Of a DNA stretch of 64,000 nt, positions 1-7,844 are shown piece after piece. How positions within the stretch are numbered: position 1 is the stretch's first letter; every line of letters starts with the position of its first letter. Source of the stretch: Streptomyces plumbidurans (GTDB lineage Bacteria; Actinomycetota; Actinomycetes; Streptomycetales; Streptomycetaceae); NCBI RefSeq assembly GCF_019857225.1, contig NZ_JAFJSY010000048.1:34066-98065 (forward strand). Direction: 5' to 3'. The notes beneath the pieces are model-generated. The model was not told the origin of the DNA and did not search any database. It saw only the letters and a program-made list of their open reading frames with translations. The position numbers and the translations under genes were made by a program.

Positions 1-770
1 GCTCTGCCGAAGTCCCGCCATTTGCCCGCGCGCCAGCACAGAAGGAGCAGGGGGCCGAGCAGCAGGCCGGGATAGAGCTTGGCGGCCGTGGCAAGCCCCA
101 GGAGGACCCCGAAGGCGAGGGAGCGCCCCCGGGACCACATCAGCATCGCCGCGGCCGTCAGAGCGACCGCCAGCAGGTCCCAGTTGATGGTGGCGGTCAG
201 CGCGAACGCCGGGGCCAGGGCGACCAGCAGTCCGTCCCAGGGACGGCGGGCGTGCGTGCGGGCCACGCAGACCGCGATGACGGCAGCGCAGACCATCAGC
301 AGGCCGGCGTTGACCATCCAGTACCACTGCTCCTGGTCCTGGATGCTGCCGCTGCCCGGCGTGAGCCAGGCGGCCACCTCCATGAACACACCGGTCAGCA
401 CCGGGTATTCGAGGTACGGCATGTCACCGGGGAGCTTGTCGAAGTACGGCACAAGCCCGTCGGCGAAACCGCGCCCCTGATACAGATGCGGGATGTCGGA
501 GTAACACGCCTTCGTGTACTGCGAGCTGGCCCCGAAGAACCAGGCGCCGTTGTAGCAGGGAGCCTTCTGGACCAGTCCGAGGGCGAACATGCCGATCGCC
601 ACGAGCGCGACCACCCTGACGGGCGTCCACCAGGACATCCCGAGCAGGGCGTGCCGCCCGACGGGGCCGCCGATCAGCTCGCTGCCGGACGCCGCGATCG
701 CGTCCTCTTTGGTCGGCCGCACCGGATCCGGTTCGTGCACGCTCGCTTGCGTCGATTCTGCGCTGGGCAT
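1..770 (-). CDS. GT87-family (DUF2029) membrane glycosyltransferase, C-terminus cut off by window edge
   Basis: Only about the first 256 residues are visible because the frame runs off the left edge. A soluble N-terminus of about 45 residues is followed by hydrophobic segments near residues 51-67, 122-137, 151-170, 180-193, 198-212 and 218-230, with a large outside loop (about 70-120) rich in Tyr and acidic residues. The motif AKLYP (about 230-234) after a hydrophobic segment is typical of actinobacterial GT87 enzymes, membrane mannosyltransferase-like proteins that use polyprenyl-phosphate sugars for envelope glycans; the acceptor here is unknown. The ATG at 770 is chosen because AGGA lies 8 nt upstream; another in-frame ATG 9 nt earlier has no usable spacing. 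It follows the penicillin-binding protein gene on the same strand, separated from it by a hairpin and two parS sites. Confidence 0.72.
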   Translation of the reverse strand, partial: MPSAESTQASVHEPDPVRPTKEDAIAASGSELIGGPVGRHALLGMSWWTPVRVVALVAIGMFALGLVQKAPCYNGAWFFGASSQYTKACYSDIPHLYQGRGFADGLVPYFDKLPGDMPYLEYPVLTGVFMEVAAWLTPGSGSIQDQEQWYWMVNAGLLMVCAAVIAVCVARTHARRPWDGLLVALAPAFALTATINWDLLAVALTAAAMLMWSRGRSLAFGVLLGLATAAKLYPGLLLGPLLLLCWRAGKWRDFGR

Positions 771-805
771 GCCGCACATCCTGCCGTACGTGTCTAGGTA
801 TACGC

Positions 806-843
806 CGAGGGCCGCCGCAACCACTCAGGTGCGGCGGCCCTCG
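806..843 (-). terminator. Hairpin terminator downstream of the class A PBP gene
   Basis: A perfect 14-bp inverted repeat (806-819 with 830-843, 10-nt loop) lies just past the end of the leftward PBP gene and before the next leftward gene. There is no clear U-run, as is usual for Streptomyces. Its outer base (843) is also the first base of a parS site. Confidence 0.6.
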
Positions 844-856
844 TTTCACGTGAAAC
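843..856. other. parS: parS centromere site
   Basis: Exact GTTTCACGTGAAAC palindrome, the ParB-binding site of Streptomyces. It lies between two genes and is one of a tight pair (the next begins 8 bp further right). Confidence 0.93.
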
Positions 857-864
857 ATGGGCAT

Positions 865-878
865 GTTTCACGTGAAAC
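865..878. other. parS: parS centromere site
   Basis: Exact GTTTCACGTGAAAC. With the site at 843-856 it forms a doublet whose centres are 22 bp apart, about two helical turns, so both could be on the same DNA face. Confidence 0.93.
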
Positions 879-901
879 ACCCGTGCCGGGCGTTCTGGCG
901 A

Positions 902-3568
902 CTAGCCGCCCTGGCCTCCGAAGAGACCTCCATTGCCATTGCCTCTGCTGTTGCCGGTCCCGCCGGTGTCCGTGGCCGTCGGTGACGGAGTCACGCCCCC
1001 GTCCGTGCCACCGGTGTCCGTGCCCCCGGTATCCGTGCACTGCCAGCTGAACCGGCAGGACTCGGTCGGCGTCGGCGTCGGACTCGTCAGCGTCTCGCTG
1101 GGCGTCGGAGTCGGCGTCGGCGTGGCTTGCTCGGTCTCACTCACCGTCGGCGTGGGCGTCGGGCTCGGAACGGCGTTGACGATCTCACCGATCGGCTGCG
1201 GGGTGTTGAAGGGCACGGCCTTCTGTCCCTTCAGCGCCTCTTCCATGTAGTCGTGCCAGATCGTCGACGGGAACGAGGCACCGTGGATCTTCTTCTGGCC
1301 GCCCGTTCCGTACATCTCGAGGAACGTGCGGTTCTTCTTGCTCTCGTCGTCGTCGTACCGGAACATCGTGATCGCCGTGGACAGCTGCGGGGTGTAGCCC
1401 ACGAACCAGGCCGACTTGTTGCCGTCGGTGGTACCGGTCTTGCCGGCCACCTCGCGCCCCGGAAGCTGGGCGTTGGTACCGGTTCCCTTGTCGACCACGG
1501 TCTTCAGCACGTCGGTGACGTTGTCGGCCACCTGAGAGGTGAAGGCCTGCTTCGCCTTGTCCTCGTGGGTGTAGATCGTGCCGTCCTTGCTCTCCACCTC
1601 CTTGACGGAGAACGGCTCACGCTGCTCACCACTGGCCGCGAACGTGGCGTACGCACCTGCCATGCGGATCGCGCTCGGGTCGGAGATGCCGATCGAGAAG
1701 GACGGGAAGCTGGTTCCGGCCAGGCTGTCCTCCTTGAGGCCGGCATCCATCGCCGCCTCCTTGACCTTGTCAAGCCCGACATCCATGCCGAGTTGCACGA
1801 AGGCGGAGTTCACCGATTCACGCATCGCCTCGCGGAGGTCGATGTCGTACCGGGGAGGAGTGCCGTACGACTCGTTGCCGTCGTTCGTCTGCAGCCACTC
1901 CTTGCCCTTGTCGTTCTTCCAGACCGTCCCGTCGTACTCCTTGATCTTGAGCCTGTTCTTGCCGCTGTACAGGCTCTTCGGGGAGACCTGGGTGCGCTCG
2001 TCCTGTGCCTGCTCCGGGCCCAGGCTCTTGTCCCGCACGCCCCACTTCATCGCCGCCGCCAGCACGAACGGCTTGAACGTCGAGCCGACCTGAGCGCCCG
2101 TCTGGTCGGCGTTGTCGGTGAAGTGCTTGGTCGCGTCCTCGCCGCCGTAGATGGCCTCGATGGCGCCGGTCTCCGGGTTGACGGACGCTCCGCCGAACTG
2201 GACGTGCGTGTCCGTCTTCGGGCGCTCCTTGGGCTTGATGTTCGCCTTCTGGACCTTGGTGACGGAGGCCTCGAGCTCCTTGACCTTCTTCTTGTCGAAG
2301 GTCGTGTGGATCGAGTAGCCGCCCTGTTGCAGCTGATCGGCGGTGAGGATCTTGTTGTTGATCAGGTACGCCTTGGCGAGGTCGACGAGATAGCCGGTCT
2401 GGCCCCTGAGGTCGCTGTTGGAGCGCGGGTTCTGCACCTTGGGCAGCGTGGTGTACTTCTGCCGCTCCGAGGCGCTCAGGTGCCCGTACGCCACCATCTT
2501 GTTGAGCGTGTTCTGCATCTGGCCCAGGGCACGCTCGCTGTTGGCCTTGGGAGTGGCGGACGGGTCGAGGGACGTCGCGCCCGCCGGGTCGTAGTACGTC
2601 GCGCCCTTGAGCATCGCCGACAGGAACGCACACTGTCCCGCGTTCAGTTTGACGGCATCCGTGTTGAAGTACGCGCGCGCCGCCGCCTGTATGCCGTAGG
2701 CACCGCGTCCGTAGTAGGCCGAGTTCAGATAACCGGCCATGATGTCGTCCTTCGACTTGGTGGCACCCACCTTGATCGAGACGAAGATCTCCTTGAACTT
2801 GCGTGAGATGGTCTGGGACTGGTCGTTCAGCATCGCGTTCTTCACGTACTGCTGCGTGATGGTCGATCCGCCCTGCGTCTCACCGCCCCTGGCCATGTTG
2901 AAGACGGCGCGGGCGATGCCCTTGGGGTCGATGCCGCTGTCGGTCTCGAAGGTCTTGTTCTCCTGCGAGATCACGGCGTACTGCATGTTCTTGGGGATCT
3001 GCGAGAGGTTGACAATCTGCCGGTTCGTCTCGCCACCCGTGGCAACCATCTCGCTGCCGTCGGCCCAGTAGAAGACGTTGTTCTGGGCGCTCGCGGTCTT
3101 GGCGATGTCCGGCACGCCCACCATGGCGTAGGCGATCCCCGCGACGGCCACCATGCTGCCGAAGAACCCGATGAAGAGTCCGGTCACCAGCTTCCACGAC
3201 GGCACCCAGCGCGCGGCGCCGTACTTGCCCGCGCGCGGATAGTCGATGACCCGCTTCTTGCCCGGAGGGCCTGTGCGCTGCCTGCCCCGGCCCGGTCCGT
3301 TCGGACCCCCCGGCGCGCCGCGTCGACCCCCGCGGCCGGGCTCGGCCGCTCGGCGGCGGCCGCCTCCACTCTTCTGTGCCGCGCGGCGGGCTTCGGCTCG
3401 GCCACTGTAGGGCCGTTCCTCGCCCTCCGACCCGTATGCGTCGGAGGGAGATCCGGTGGCGCCTCGCGGTGCCGCACGGCGGCCGGAGGATGCGCCGGAC
3501 GGACCGCGACGGTTCGCGGCGCGTCCTCCTCCCTGCGGCTGCGGCGGTTTGCGACGGTGCTCGCTCAT
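902..3568 (-). CDS. Bifunctional class A penicillin-binding protein (transglycosylase/transpeptidase)
   Basis: 888 residues. A basic Gly/Arg/Pro-rich cytoplasmic N-terminus of about 125 residues leads to one membrane segment (about 127-150). The GT51 glycosyltransferase domain follows, with the catalytic Glu in SQENKTFE (about 201) and GGSTITQQ. The transpeptidase domain has the three active-site motifs: Ser-Thr-Phe-Lys in GSTFKPF (about 494), SVN, and KTGTT (about 708). The last 90 or so residues are a Pro/Thr/Ser-rich tail then Gly/Asp-rich sequence, probably wall-spanning. It polymerises and cross-links peptidoglycan on the outer membrane face. The ATG at 3568 has GAGGAG upstream; earlier in-frame codons extend into low-value sequence. 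It is the first gene leftward from a divergent PadR regulator. Confidence 0.93.
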   Translation of the reverse strand: MSEHRRKPPQPQGGGRAANRRGPSGASSGRRAAPRGATGSPSDAYGSEGEERPYSGRAEARRAAQKSGGGRRRAAEPGRGGRRGAPGGPNGPGRGRQRTGPPGKKRVIDYPRAGKYGAARWVPSWKLVTGLFIGFFGSMVAVAGIAYAMVGVPDIAKTASAQNNVFYWADGSEMVATGGETNRQIVNLSQIPKNMQYAVISQENKTFETDSGIDPKGIARAVFNMARGGETQGGSTITQQYVKNAMLNDQSQTISRKFKEIFVSIKVGATKSKDDIMAGYLNSAYYGRGAYGIQAAARAYFNTDAVKLNAGQCAFLSAMLKGATYYDPAGATSLDPSATPKANSERALGQMQNTLNKMVAYGHLSASERQKYTTLPKVQNPRSNSDLRGQTGYLVDLAKAYLINNKILTADQLQQGGYSIHTTFDKKKVKELEASVTKVQKANIKPKERPKTDTHVQFGGASVNPETGAIEAIYGGEDATKHFTDNADQTGAQVGSTFKPFVLAAAMKWGVRDKSLGPEQAQDERTQVSPKSLYSGKNRLKIKEYDGTVWKNDKGKEWLQTNDGNESYGTPPRYDIDLREAMRESVNSAFVQLGMDVGLDKVKEAAMDAGLKEDSLAGTSFPSFSIGISDPSAIRMAGAYATFAASGEQREPFSVKEVESKDGTIYTHEDKAKQAFTSQVADNVTDVLKTVVDKGTGTNAQLPGREVAGKTGTTDGNKSAWFVGYTPQLSTAITMFRYDDDESKKNRTFLEMYGTGGQKKIHGASFPSTIWHDYMEEALKGQKAVPFNTPQPIGEIVNAVPSPTPTPTVSETEQATPTPTPTPSETLTSPTPTPTESCRFSWQCTDTGGTDTGGTDGGVTPSPTATDTGGTGNSRGNGNGGLFGGQGG

Positions 3569-3869
3569 CGAACGACTACTCCTCGGGCAGGCGCACCTTT
3601 GCGCGCCTGGAAACGGCGGCTGGTTTCCGGTCCCCCCGAAGTACGGATGTGGTCGATCGCGCATTCACCCGTACGGCACCTAGGACGATGACGTCCCCTT
3701 GCGTCACTCGGTTCCCGGTGATGTGCATGGCGCACAGACTACGCACCGTCAAAACCCCCGAGGCCCGAAGTTCAGCCCAAATCAGGCAACTTGCCTCCGA
3801 TGAATAAGTGATGTGATCCCGTTCACCGCTTCCCCACTTGTCGCAGCCGGATGGCCGTTCTATCGTGCT

Positions 3870-3890
3870 GATGTATCGAGTCGATACATC
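3870..3890. promoter_or_regulatory. Palindromic operator candidate upstream of the PadR gene
   Basis: A perfect 10-bp inverted repeat around one central base (3870-3879 and 3881-3890) contains ATGTAT and ATACAT half-sites, the pattern bound by many PadR proteins (ATGT...ACAT). It ends 30 nt before the PadR start codon, so autoregulation is the natural reading. The rest of the 352-bp gap 3569-3920 between the divergent PBP and PadR genes shows no other element I can support. Confidence 0.62.
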
Positions 3891-3920
3891 GGGGCGAGAT
3901 AAAGGGCGAGGAGGCGAGGG

Positions 3921-4604
3921 ATGAGCCGGCGTTCCGGGATCCTTGAGTTCGCCGTACTCGGCCTGCTCCGCGAGTCACCGATGCACGGCTATGAGCTGCG
4001 CAAGCGACTCAATACGTCACTGGGTGTGTTCCGTGCGTTCAGCTACGGCACGCTCTACCCCTGCCTCAAGACGCTGGTCGCCAACGGCTGGTTGATCGAG
4101 GAGGCGGGACACACTCACGAGGACGCCCTCGCCGCACCACTCGCAGGACGTCGCGCCAAGATCGTCTACCGGTTGACGGCGGAAGGTAAGGAGCACTTCG
4201 AGGAGCTGCTCTCCCAGACGGGACCGGACGCGTACGAGGACGAGCACTTCGCCGCTCGTTTCGCCTTCTTCGGCCAGACGTCGCGCGACGTACGCATGCG
4301 CGTGCTCGAGGGTCGGCGCAGCCGCCTGGAGGAGCGTCTGGAGAAGATGAGCACCTCCTTGGCGCGCACCCGGGAGCGCCTCGACGACTACACGCTTGAG
4401 CTCCAGCGCCACGGGATGGAGTCCGTGGAGCGCGAAGTGCGCTGGCTGAACGAGCTCATCGAGAGCGAGCGGGCCGGACGGGACCTGAAGGGGCCGGCCT
4501 CCGGGGGGACCGCTCAGCAGAACAACACCACTGGATCGCCGGGCGTCCTGCCCCGGCCCGGGGATGCCCCCGGGTCGGATGCGCCTGGCGACACCGCCAC
4601 GTGA
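3921..4604 (+). CDS. PadR-family transcriptional regulator
   Basis: 227 residues. The N-terminal winged helix-turn-helix has the PadR signature: an N-terminal ILEFAVLGLL helix, MHGYELRKRL, then a recognition region with SYGTLYPCLKTL. A C-terminal coiled-coil segment (about 130-195, many Glu/Arg/Leu) would dimerise the protein, and the last 30 residues are Pro/Gly-rich and disordered. GAGG-rich sequence lies just upstream of the ATG. The gene is immediately followed, 44 nt later, by inositol-1-phosphate synthase in the same direction, so the two are probably cotranscribed and inositol synthesis may be under this regulator. The effector is unknown. Confidence 0.92.
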   Translation: MSRRSGILEFAVLGLLRESPMHGYELRKRLNTSLGVFRAFSYGTLYPCLKTLVANGWLIEEAGHTHEDALAAPLAGRRAKIVYRLTAEGKEHFEELLSQTGPDAYEDEHFAARFAFFGQTSRDVRMRVLEGRRSRLEERLEKMSTSLARTRERLDDYTLELQRHGMESVEREVRWLNELIESERAGRDLKGPASGGTAQQNNTTGSPGVLPRPGDAPGSDAPGDTAT

Positions 4605-4648
4605 GCGCCCAGTCAGGGCCTCACTCGTACACACAGGGAGCAACCGGA

Positions 4649-5731
4649 ATGGGTTCGGTTCGCGTAGCCATCGTCGGTGTGGGCAACTGCGCCGCGTCGC
4701 TGGTGCAGGGAGTCGAGTACTACAAGGACGCCGACCCGGCGTCGAGGGTCCCCGGCCTGATGCATGTGCAGTTCGGTGACTATCACGTGCGTGACGTCGA
4801 GTTCGTCGCCGCGTTCGACGTCGACGCGAAGAAGGTCGGTCTCGACCTGGCGGACGCGATCGGCGCCTCCGAGAACAACACCATCAAGATCTGCGACGTG
4901 CCGAACGCCGGCGTGACGGTCCAGCGCGGCCACACCCTCGACGGCCTCGGCAAGTACTACCGCGAGACCATCGAGGAGTCCGCCGAGGCCCCGGTCGACG
5001 TGGTCCAGGTCCTCAAGGACAAGCAGGTCGACGTGCTCGTCTGCTACCTGCCGGTGGGTTCCGAGAACGCGGCGAAGTTCTACGCCCAGTGCGCCATCGA
5101 CGCCAAGGTCGCCTTCGTCAACGCCCTTCCGGTCTTCATCGCCGGCACCAAGGAGTGGGCGGACAAGTTCACCGAGGCGGGCGTCCCGATCGTCGGTGAC
5201 GACATCAAGTCGCAGGTCGGCGCCACCATCACGCACCGCGTCATGGCGAAGCTGTTCGAGGACCGGGGCGTCGTCCTGGACCGCACGATGCAGCTGAACG
5301 TCGGCGGCAACATGGACTTCAAGAACATGCTCGAGCGCGAGCGCCTGGAGTCCAAGAAGATCTCCAAGACGCAGGCCGTCACCTCCCAGATCCGCGACCG
5401 CGAACTCGGCGAGGGCAACGTCCACATCGGCCCGTCCGACTGGGTGGCCTGGCTCGACGACCGCAAGTGGGCGTATGTCCGCCTCGAGGGCCGCGCCTTC
5501 GGTGACGTTCCGCTGAACCTGGAGTACAAGCTCGAGGTCTGGGACTCCCCGAACTCCGCGGGTGTCATCATCGACGCCCTGCGCGCCGCGAAGATCGCCA
5601 AGGACCGCGGCATCGCGGGCCCGATCCTGTCGGCGTCGTCGTACTTCATGAAGTCCCCGCCGGTCCAGTACTTCGACGACGAGGCCCGCGAGAACGTCGA
5701 GAAGTTCATCAGGGGAGAGGTCGAGCGCTGA
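4649..5731 (+). CDS. ino1: Inositol-3-phosphate synthase
   Basis: 360 residues, the short bacterial form. The N-terminal Rossmann motif VAIVGVGNCAASL binds NAD, and family motifs NVGGNMDF, SKTQAVTS and SDWVAWLDD are present. It converts glucose-6-phosphate to myo-inositol-1-phosphate, feeding phosphatidylinositol lipids and, in actinobacteria, mycothiol. The ATG at 4649 is chosen because GGGAG lies 9 nt upstream and the protein then begins right at the nucleotide-binding fold; a GTG overlapping the PadR stop would add 16 unlikely residues. It probably shares a transcript with padR and ends at a strong hairpin. Confidence 0.95.
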   Translation: MGSVRVAIVGVGNCAASLVQGVEYYKDADPASRVPGLMHVQFGDYHVRDVEFVAAFDVDAKKVGLDLADAIGASENNTIKICDVPNAGVTVQRGHTLDGLGKYYRETIEESAEAPVDVVQVLKDKQVDVLVCYLPVGSENAAKFYAQCAIDAKVAFVNALPVFIAGTKEWADKFTEAGVPIVGDDIKSQVGATITHRVMAKLFEDRGVVLDRTMQLNVGGNMDFKNMLERERLESKKISKTQAVTSQIRDRELGEGNVHIGPSDWVAWLDDRKWAYVRLEGRAFGDVPLNLEYKLEVWDSPNSAGVIIDALRAAKIAKDRGIAGPILSASSYFMKSPPVQYFDDEARENVEKFIRGEVER

Positions 5732-5772
5732 GGCGCGCGCCGACGCACTGAAAACGCTCCTGCCAGGGCTAT

Positions 5773-5804
5773 GAGGGTCCCCGGGTCACCACCCGGGGAC
5801 CCTC
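5773..5804 (+). terminator. Hairpin terminator after inositol-phosphate synthase
   Basis: Perfect 14-bp stem (5773-5786 with 5791-5804) and a 4-nt loop, located 41 nt past the stop codon and before the next gene. Confidence 0.72.
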
Positions 5805-5825
5805 CCCGTATGTGAGGCTGTGCCC

Positions 5826-7088
5826 ATGGCCGTCGTCCGTGACCTGCGCGCTCTTCTGCGCTTCGCGAACTTCCGGCGCCTGCTCGCCGTACGCCTGCTC
5901 TCCCAGGGTGCCGACGGCGTGTACCAGGTCGCGCTCGCCGCCTATGTCGTCTTCTCACCGGAGAAACAGACCTCGGCCGCCGCGATCGCCTCCGCCATGG
6001 CGGTCCTGCTGCTCCCGTACTCCCTTGTGGGCCCCTTCGCCGGCGTCCTCCTGGACCGCTGGCGCCGCCGCCAGGTCTTCCTCTACGGCAATCTGCTGCG
6101 CGCCCTGATGGCATCGGCAGCGGCCGTCCTGATCCTCGGTCATGTCCCGGACTGGCTCTTCTACCTCTCCGCGCTCTGCGTCACCGCCGTCAACCGCTTC
6201 GTCCTCGCGGGGCTGTCCGCAGCGCTGCCGCGGGTCGTGGACCACGAACGCCTCGTGATGGCCAACTCCCTCTCCCCGACCGCCGGAACGCTCGCCGCGA
6301 GCGCCGGCGGTGGCCTCGCGTTCGTCGTACGGCTGGTGGGGGCGGACTCCGACGCGGCCGTGGTGCTGCTCGGGGCGGTCCTGTACCTGTGCGCGGCGCT
6401 GGCGTCCCTGCGCTTCGCGCCCGGACAGCTGGGTCCGGAGCCCGAGTTGGTGCAGCCCCGCCTCTCAGCGGCACTCCGCGGCACCGCACACGACCTGGCG
6501 GCGGCTCTACGGCATCTCGCGGCCCCACGGCGTCGGGAGGCCGCGTGGGCGCTGGTGACGATGACCCTGATGCGCTTCTGCTACGGCGCCCTGCTGGTCA
6601 TGCTGCTGATGCTCTGCCGGTACGCCTTCGCCTCGAACGCGGAGGACGGACTGCGGCTGCTGGGGCTCGCGTTGGGGACGTCGGCCGCCGGCTTCTTCGC
6701 GGCGGCCGCGATGACGCCCTGGGCGGCAGGGCGACTCGGCCCTGGCCGTTGGATAGTCATGTGCGCCGCGTCGGCCGCGGTCCTGGAGCTCGCGCTCGGC
6801 CTTTCGTTCGCCATCGGGCCCATGCTTGTCGCCACCTTCGTCCTGGGGCTCACGACGCAGGGCGCGAAGATCGCGACGGACACCCTCGTGCAGTCCTCCG
6901 TCAACGACGGCTTCCGTGGTCGGATCTTCTCCGTCTACGACGTCCTGTTCAACGTCGCCTTCGTCGGCGCCGCCGTGGTGGCCGCGCTGATGCTGCCGCC
7001 GGATGGCCGTTCCGTAACGCTGGTGGTCACAGTCGCCTTCATCTACGGGGCAGTTGCTGCCGCTATGGCCCGCTTTGAACGACGGTGA
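5826..7088 (+). CDS. Major facilitator superfamily permease
   Basis: 420 residues with about twelve hydrophobic segments. The cytoplasmic loop after the second segment carries the MFS signature-like sequence GVLLDRWRRRQVFLYGN, and FRGRIFSVYDVLFN marks the second half. Loops around 200-240 are Arg/Ala-rich. The substrate cannot be read from sequence; drug or metabolite efflux is typical for this family. ATG 5826 is preferred over GTG 5820 because GAGG (5814-5817) is then well spaced. It stands alone between two hairpin-bounded units. Confidence 0.88.
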   Translation: MAVVRDLRALLRFANFRRLLAVRLLSQGADGVYQVALAAYVVFSPEKQTSAAAIASAMAVLLLPYSLVGPFAGVLLDRWRRRQVFLYGNLLRALMASAAAVLILGHVPDWLFYLSALCVTAVNRFVLAGLSAALPRVVDHERLVMANSLSPTAGTLAASAGGGLAFVVRLVGADSDAAVVLLGAVLYLCAALASLRFAPGQLGPEPELVQPRLSAALRGTAHDLAAALRHLAAPRRREAAWALVTMTLMRFCYGALLVMLLMLCRYAFASNAEDGLRLLGLALGTSAAGFFAAAAMTPWAAGRLGPGRWIVMCAASAAVLELALGLSFAIGPMLVATFVLGLTTQGAKIATDTLVQSSVNDGFRGRIFSVYDVLFNVAFVGAAVVAALMLPPDGRSVTLVVTVAFIYGAVAAAMARFERR

Positions 7089-7212
7089 GTGTCACATCAA
7101 AGCCACAGAGTCCCCCTCAAGTGCGGGAGTGTCAGTGGACCCCTGTAATTTACGTGCGTCTTACGCGCCACTTATGTGCGCCGCTCACCAACTCATCTAG
7201 GGGGACCCCCAA

Positions 7213-7713
7213 GTGACGACTCCGCCTCCCCAGGGCCAGAACCCATTCGCGCAGGGCCAGCAGCCCTACGGCCAGCCCCAGGCGCAGGCCCCCTACCCGC
7301 CCCAGGGCGGCTACCCCCAGCAGCCGGGGCAGCCTGGGTTCCCCCCGCAGGGAGCGTCACCCTATGCGCCGGTTCCGCCGCAGCAGCCGAAGCGGAACAT
7401 CAAGAAGTACCTGCGCATAGCCAGCATCGTTGTCGGCCTCATCGTCATCGCGGGCGGCTGGTACTTCAACCGCCCGGACGACACCAAGAAGCTGGCTGTC
7501 GGCGACTGCCTCACGAACAAGGGAACCGACAGCAAGCCGGAGATCGAGCAGCTGGACTGCAGCAACGCGAAGGCGGATTACAAGGTCCTCAAGAAGGACG
7601 GCAGCACGAGCGTGTCCCAGCTCGCGTGCCAATCGGTCACGGGGACGACCGCTGCCATCGAGTGGACCGAAGGCAGCGACTCCTTTGTCCTCTGCCTCGG
7701 AAGCAACAAGTAG
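7213..7713 (+). CDS. LppU/SCO3897-family membrane-anchored protein
   Basis: 166 residues. About 58 residues rich in Pro, Gln, Gly and Tyr precede a basic stretch (KRNIKKYLR) and one membrane helix (about 69-84); the remaining 80 residues lie outside. The outer domain has regularly spaced cysteines (GDCLTN, LDCSN, ACQS, VLCLG), which probably form two disulfides. This matches what is annotated as the LppU family in actinobacteria; its function is not known. The GTG start follows a GGGGGA ribosome-binding stretch. Confidence 0.8.
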   Translation: MTTPPPQGQNPFAQGQQPYGQPQAQAPYPPQGGYPQQPGQPGFPPQGASPYAPVPPQQPKRNIKKYLRIASIVVGLIVIAGGWYFNRPDDTKKLAVGDCLTNKGTDSKPEIEQLDCSNAKADYKVLKKDGSTSVSQLACQSVTGTTAAIEWTEGSDSFVLCLGSNK

Positions 7714-7726
7714 GCACGAGCTGTCC

Positions 7727-7760
7727 GAGGGGCGGTGTTTCACGTGAAACACCGCCCCTC
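7727..7760. other. parS: parS site inside a 34-bp perfect palindrome, likely also a bidirectional terminator
   Basis: The exact parS core GTTTCACGTGAAAC is 7737-7750. Ten further bases on each side are also perfectly self-complementary (GAGGGGCGGT and its complement), so the whole 7727-7760 is one palindrome with no spacer. As RNA it would fold to a GC-capped hairpin just 14 nt past the stop of the LppU-like gene; in the other direction it follows the CCA-adding enzyme gene. It appears to serve both as a ParB site and as a terminator for two convergent genes. Confidence 0.85.
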
Positions 7761-7811
7761 TTGCACGACCTGCCTCTGAAGCAGTGGATGAGGGCCAACG
7801 TCTACGGCAAT

Positions 7812-7825
7812 GTTTCACGTGAAAC
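7812..7825. other. parS: parS centromere site
   Basis: Exact GTTTCACGTGAAAC; the palindrome extends to 18 bp (AT and AT flanks). It lies between the convergent LppU-like and CCA genes, 75 bp from the previous site. Confidence 0.93.
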
Positions 7826-7844
7826 ATGACCCCGTTTCACAGCC

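Noticed and set aside
7834..7841. GTTTCACA near the end of the cca gene as a third parS in that gap
   Set aside because: Only the left half-site is present; no inverted partner.
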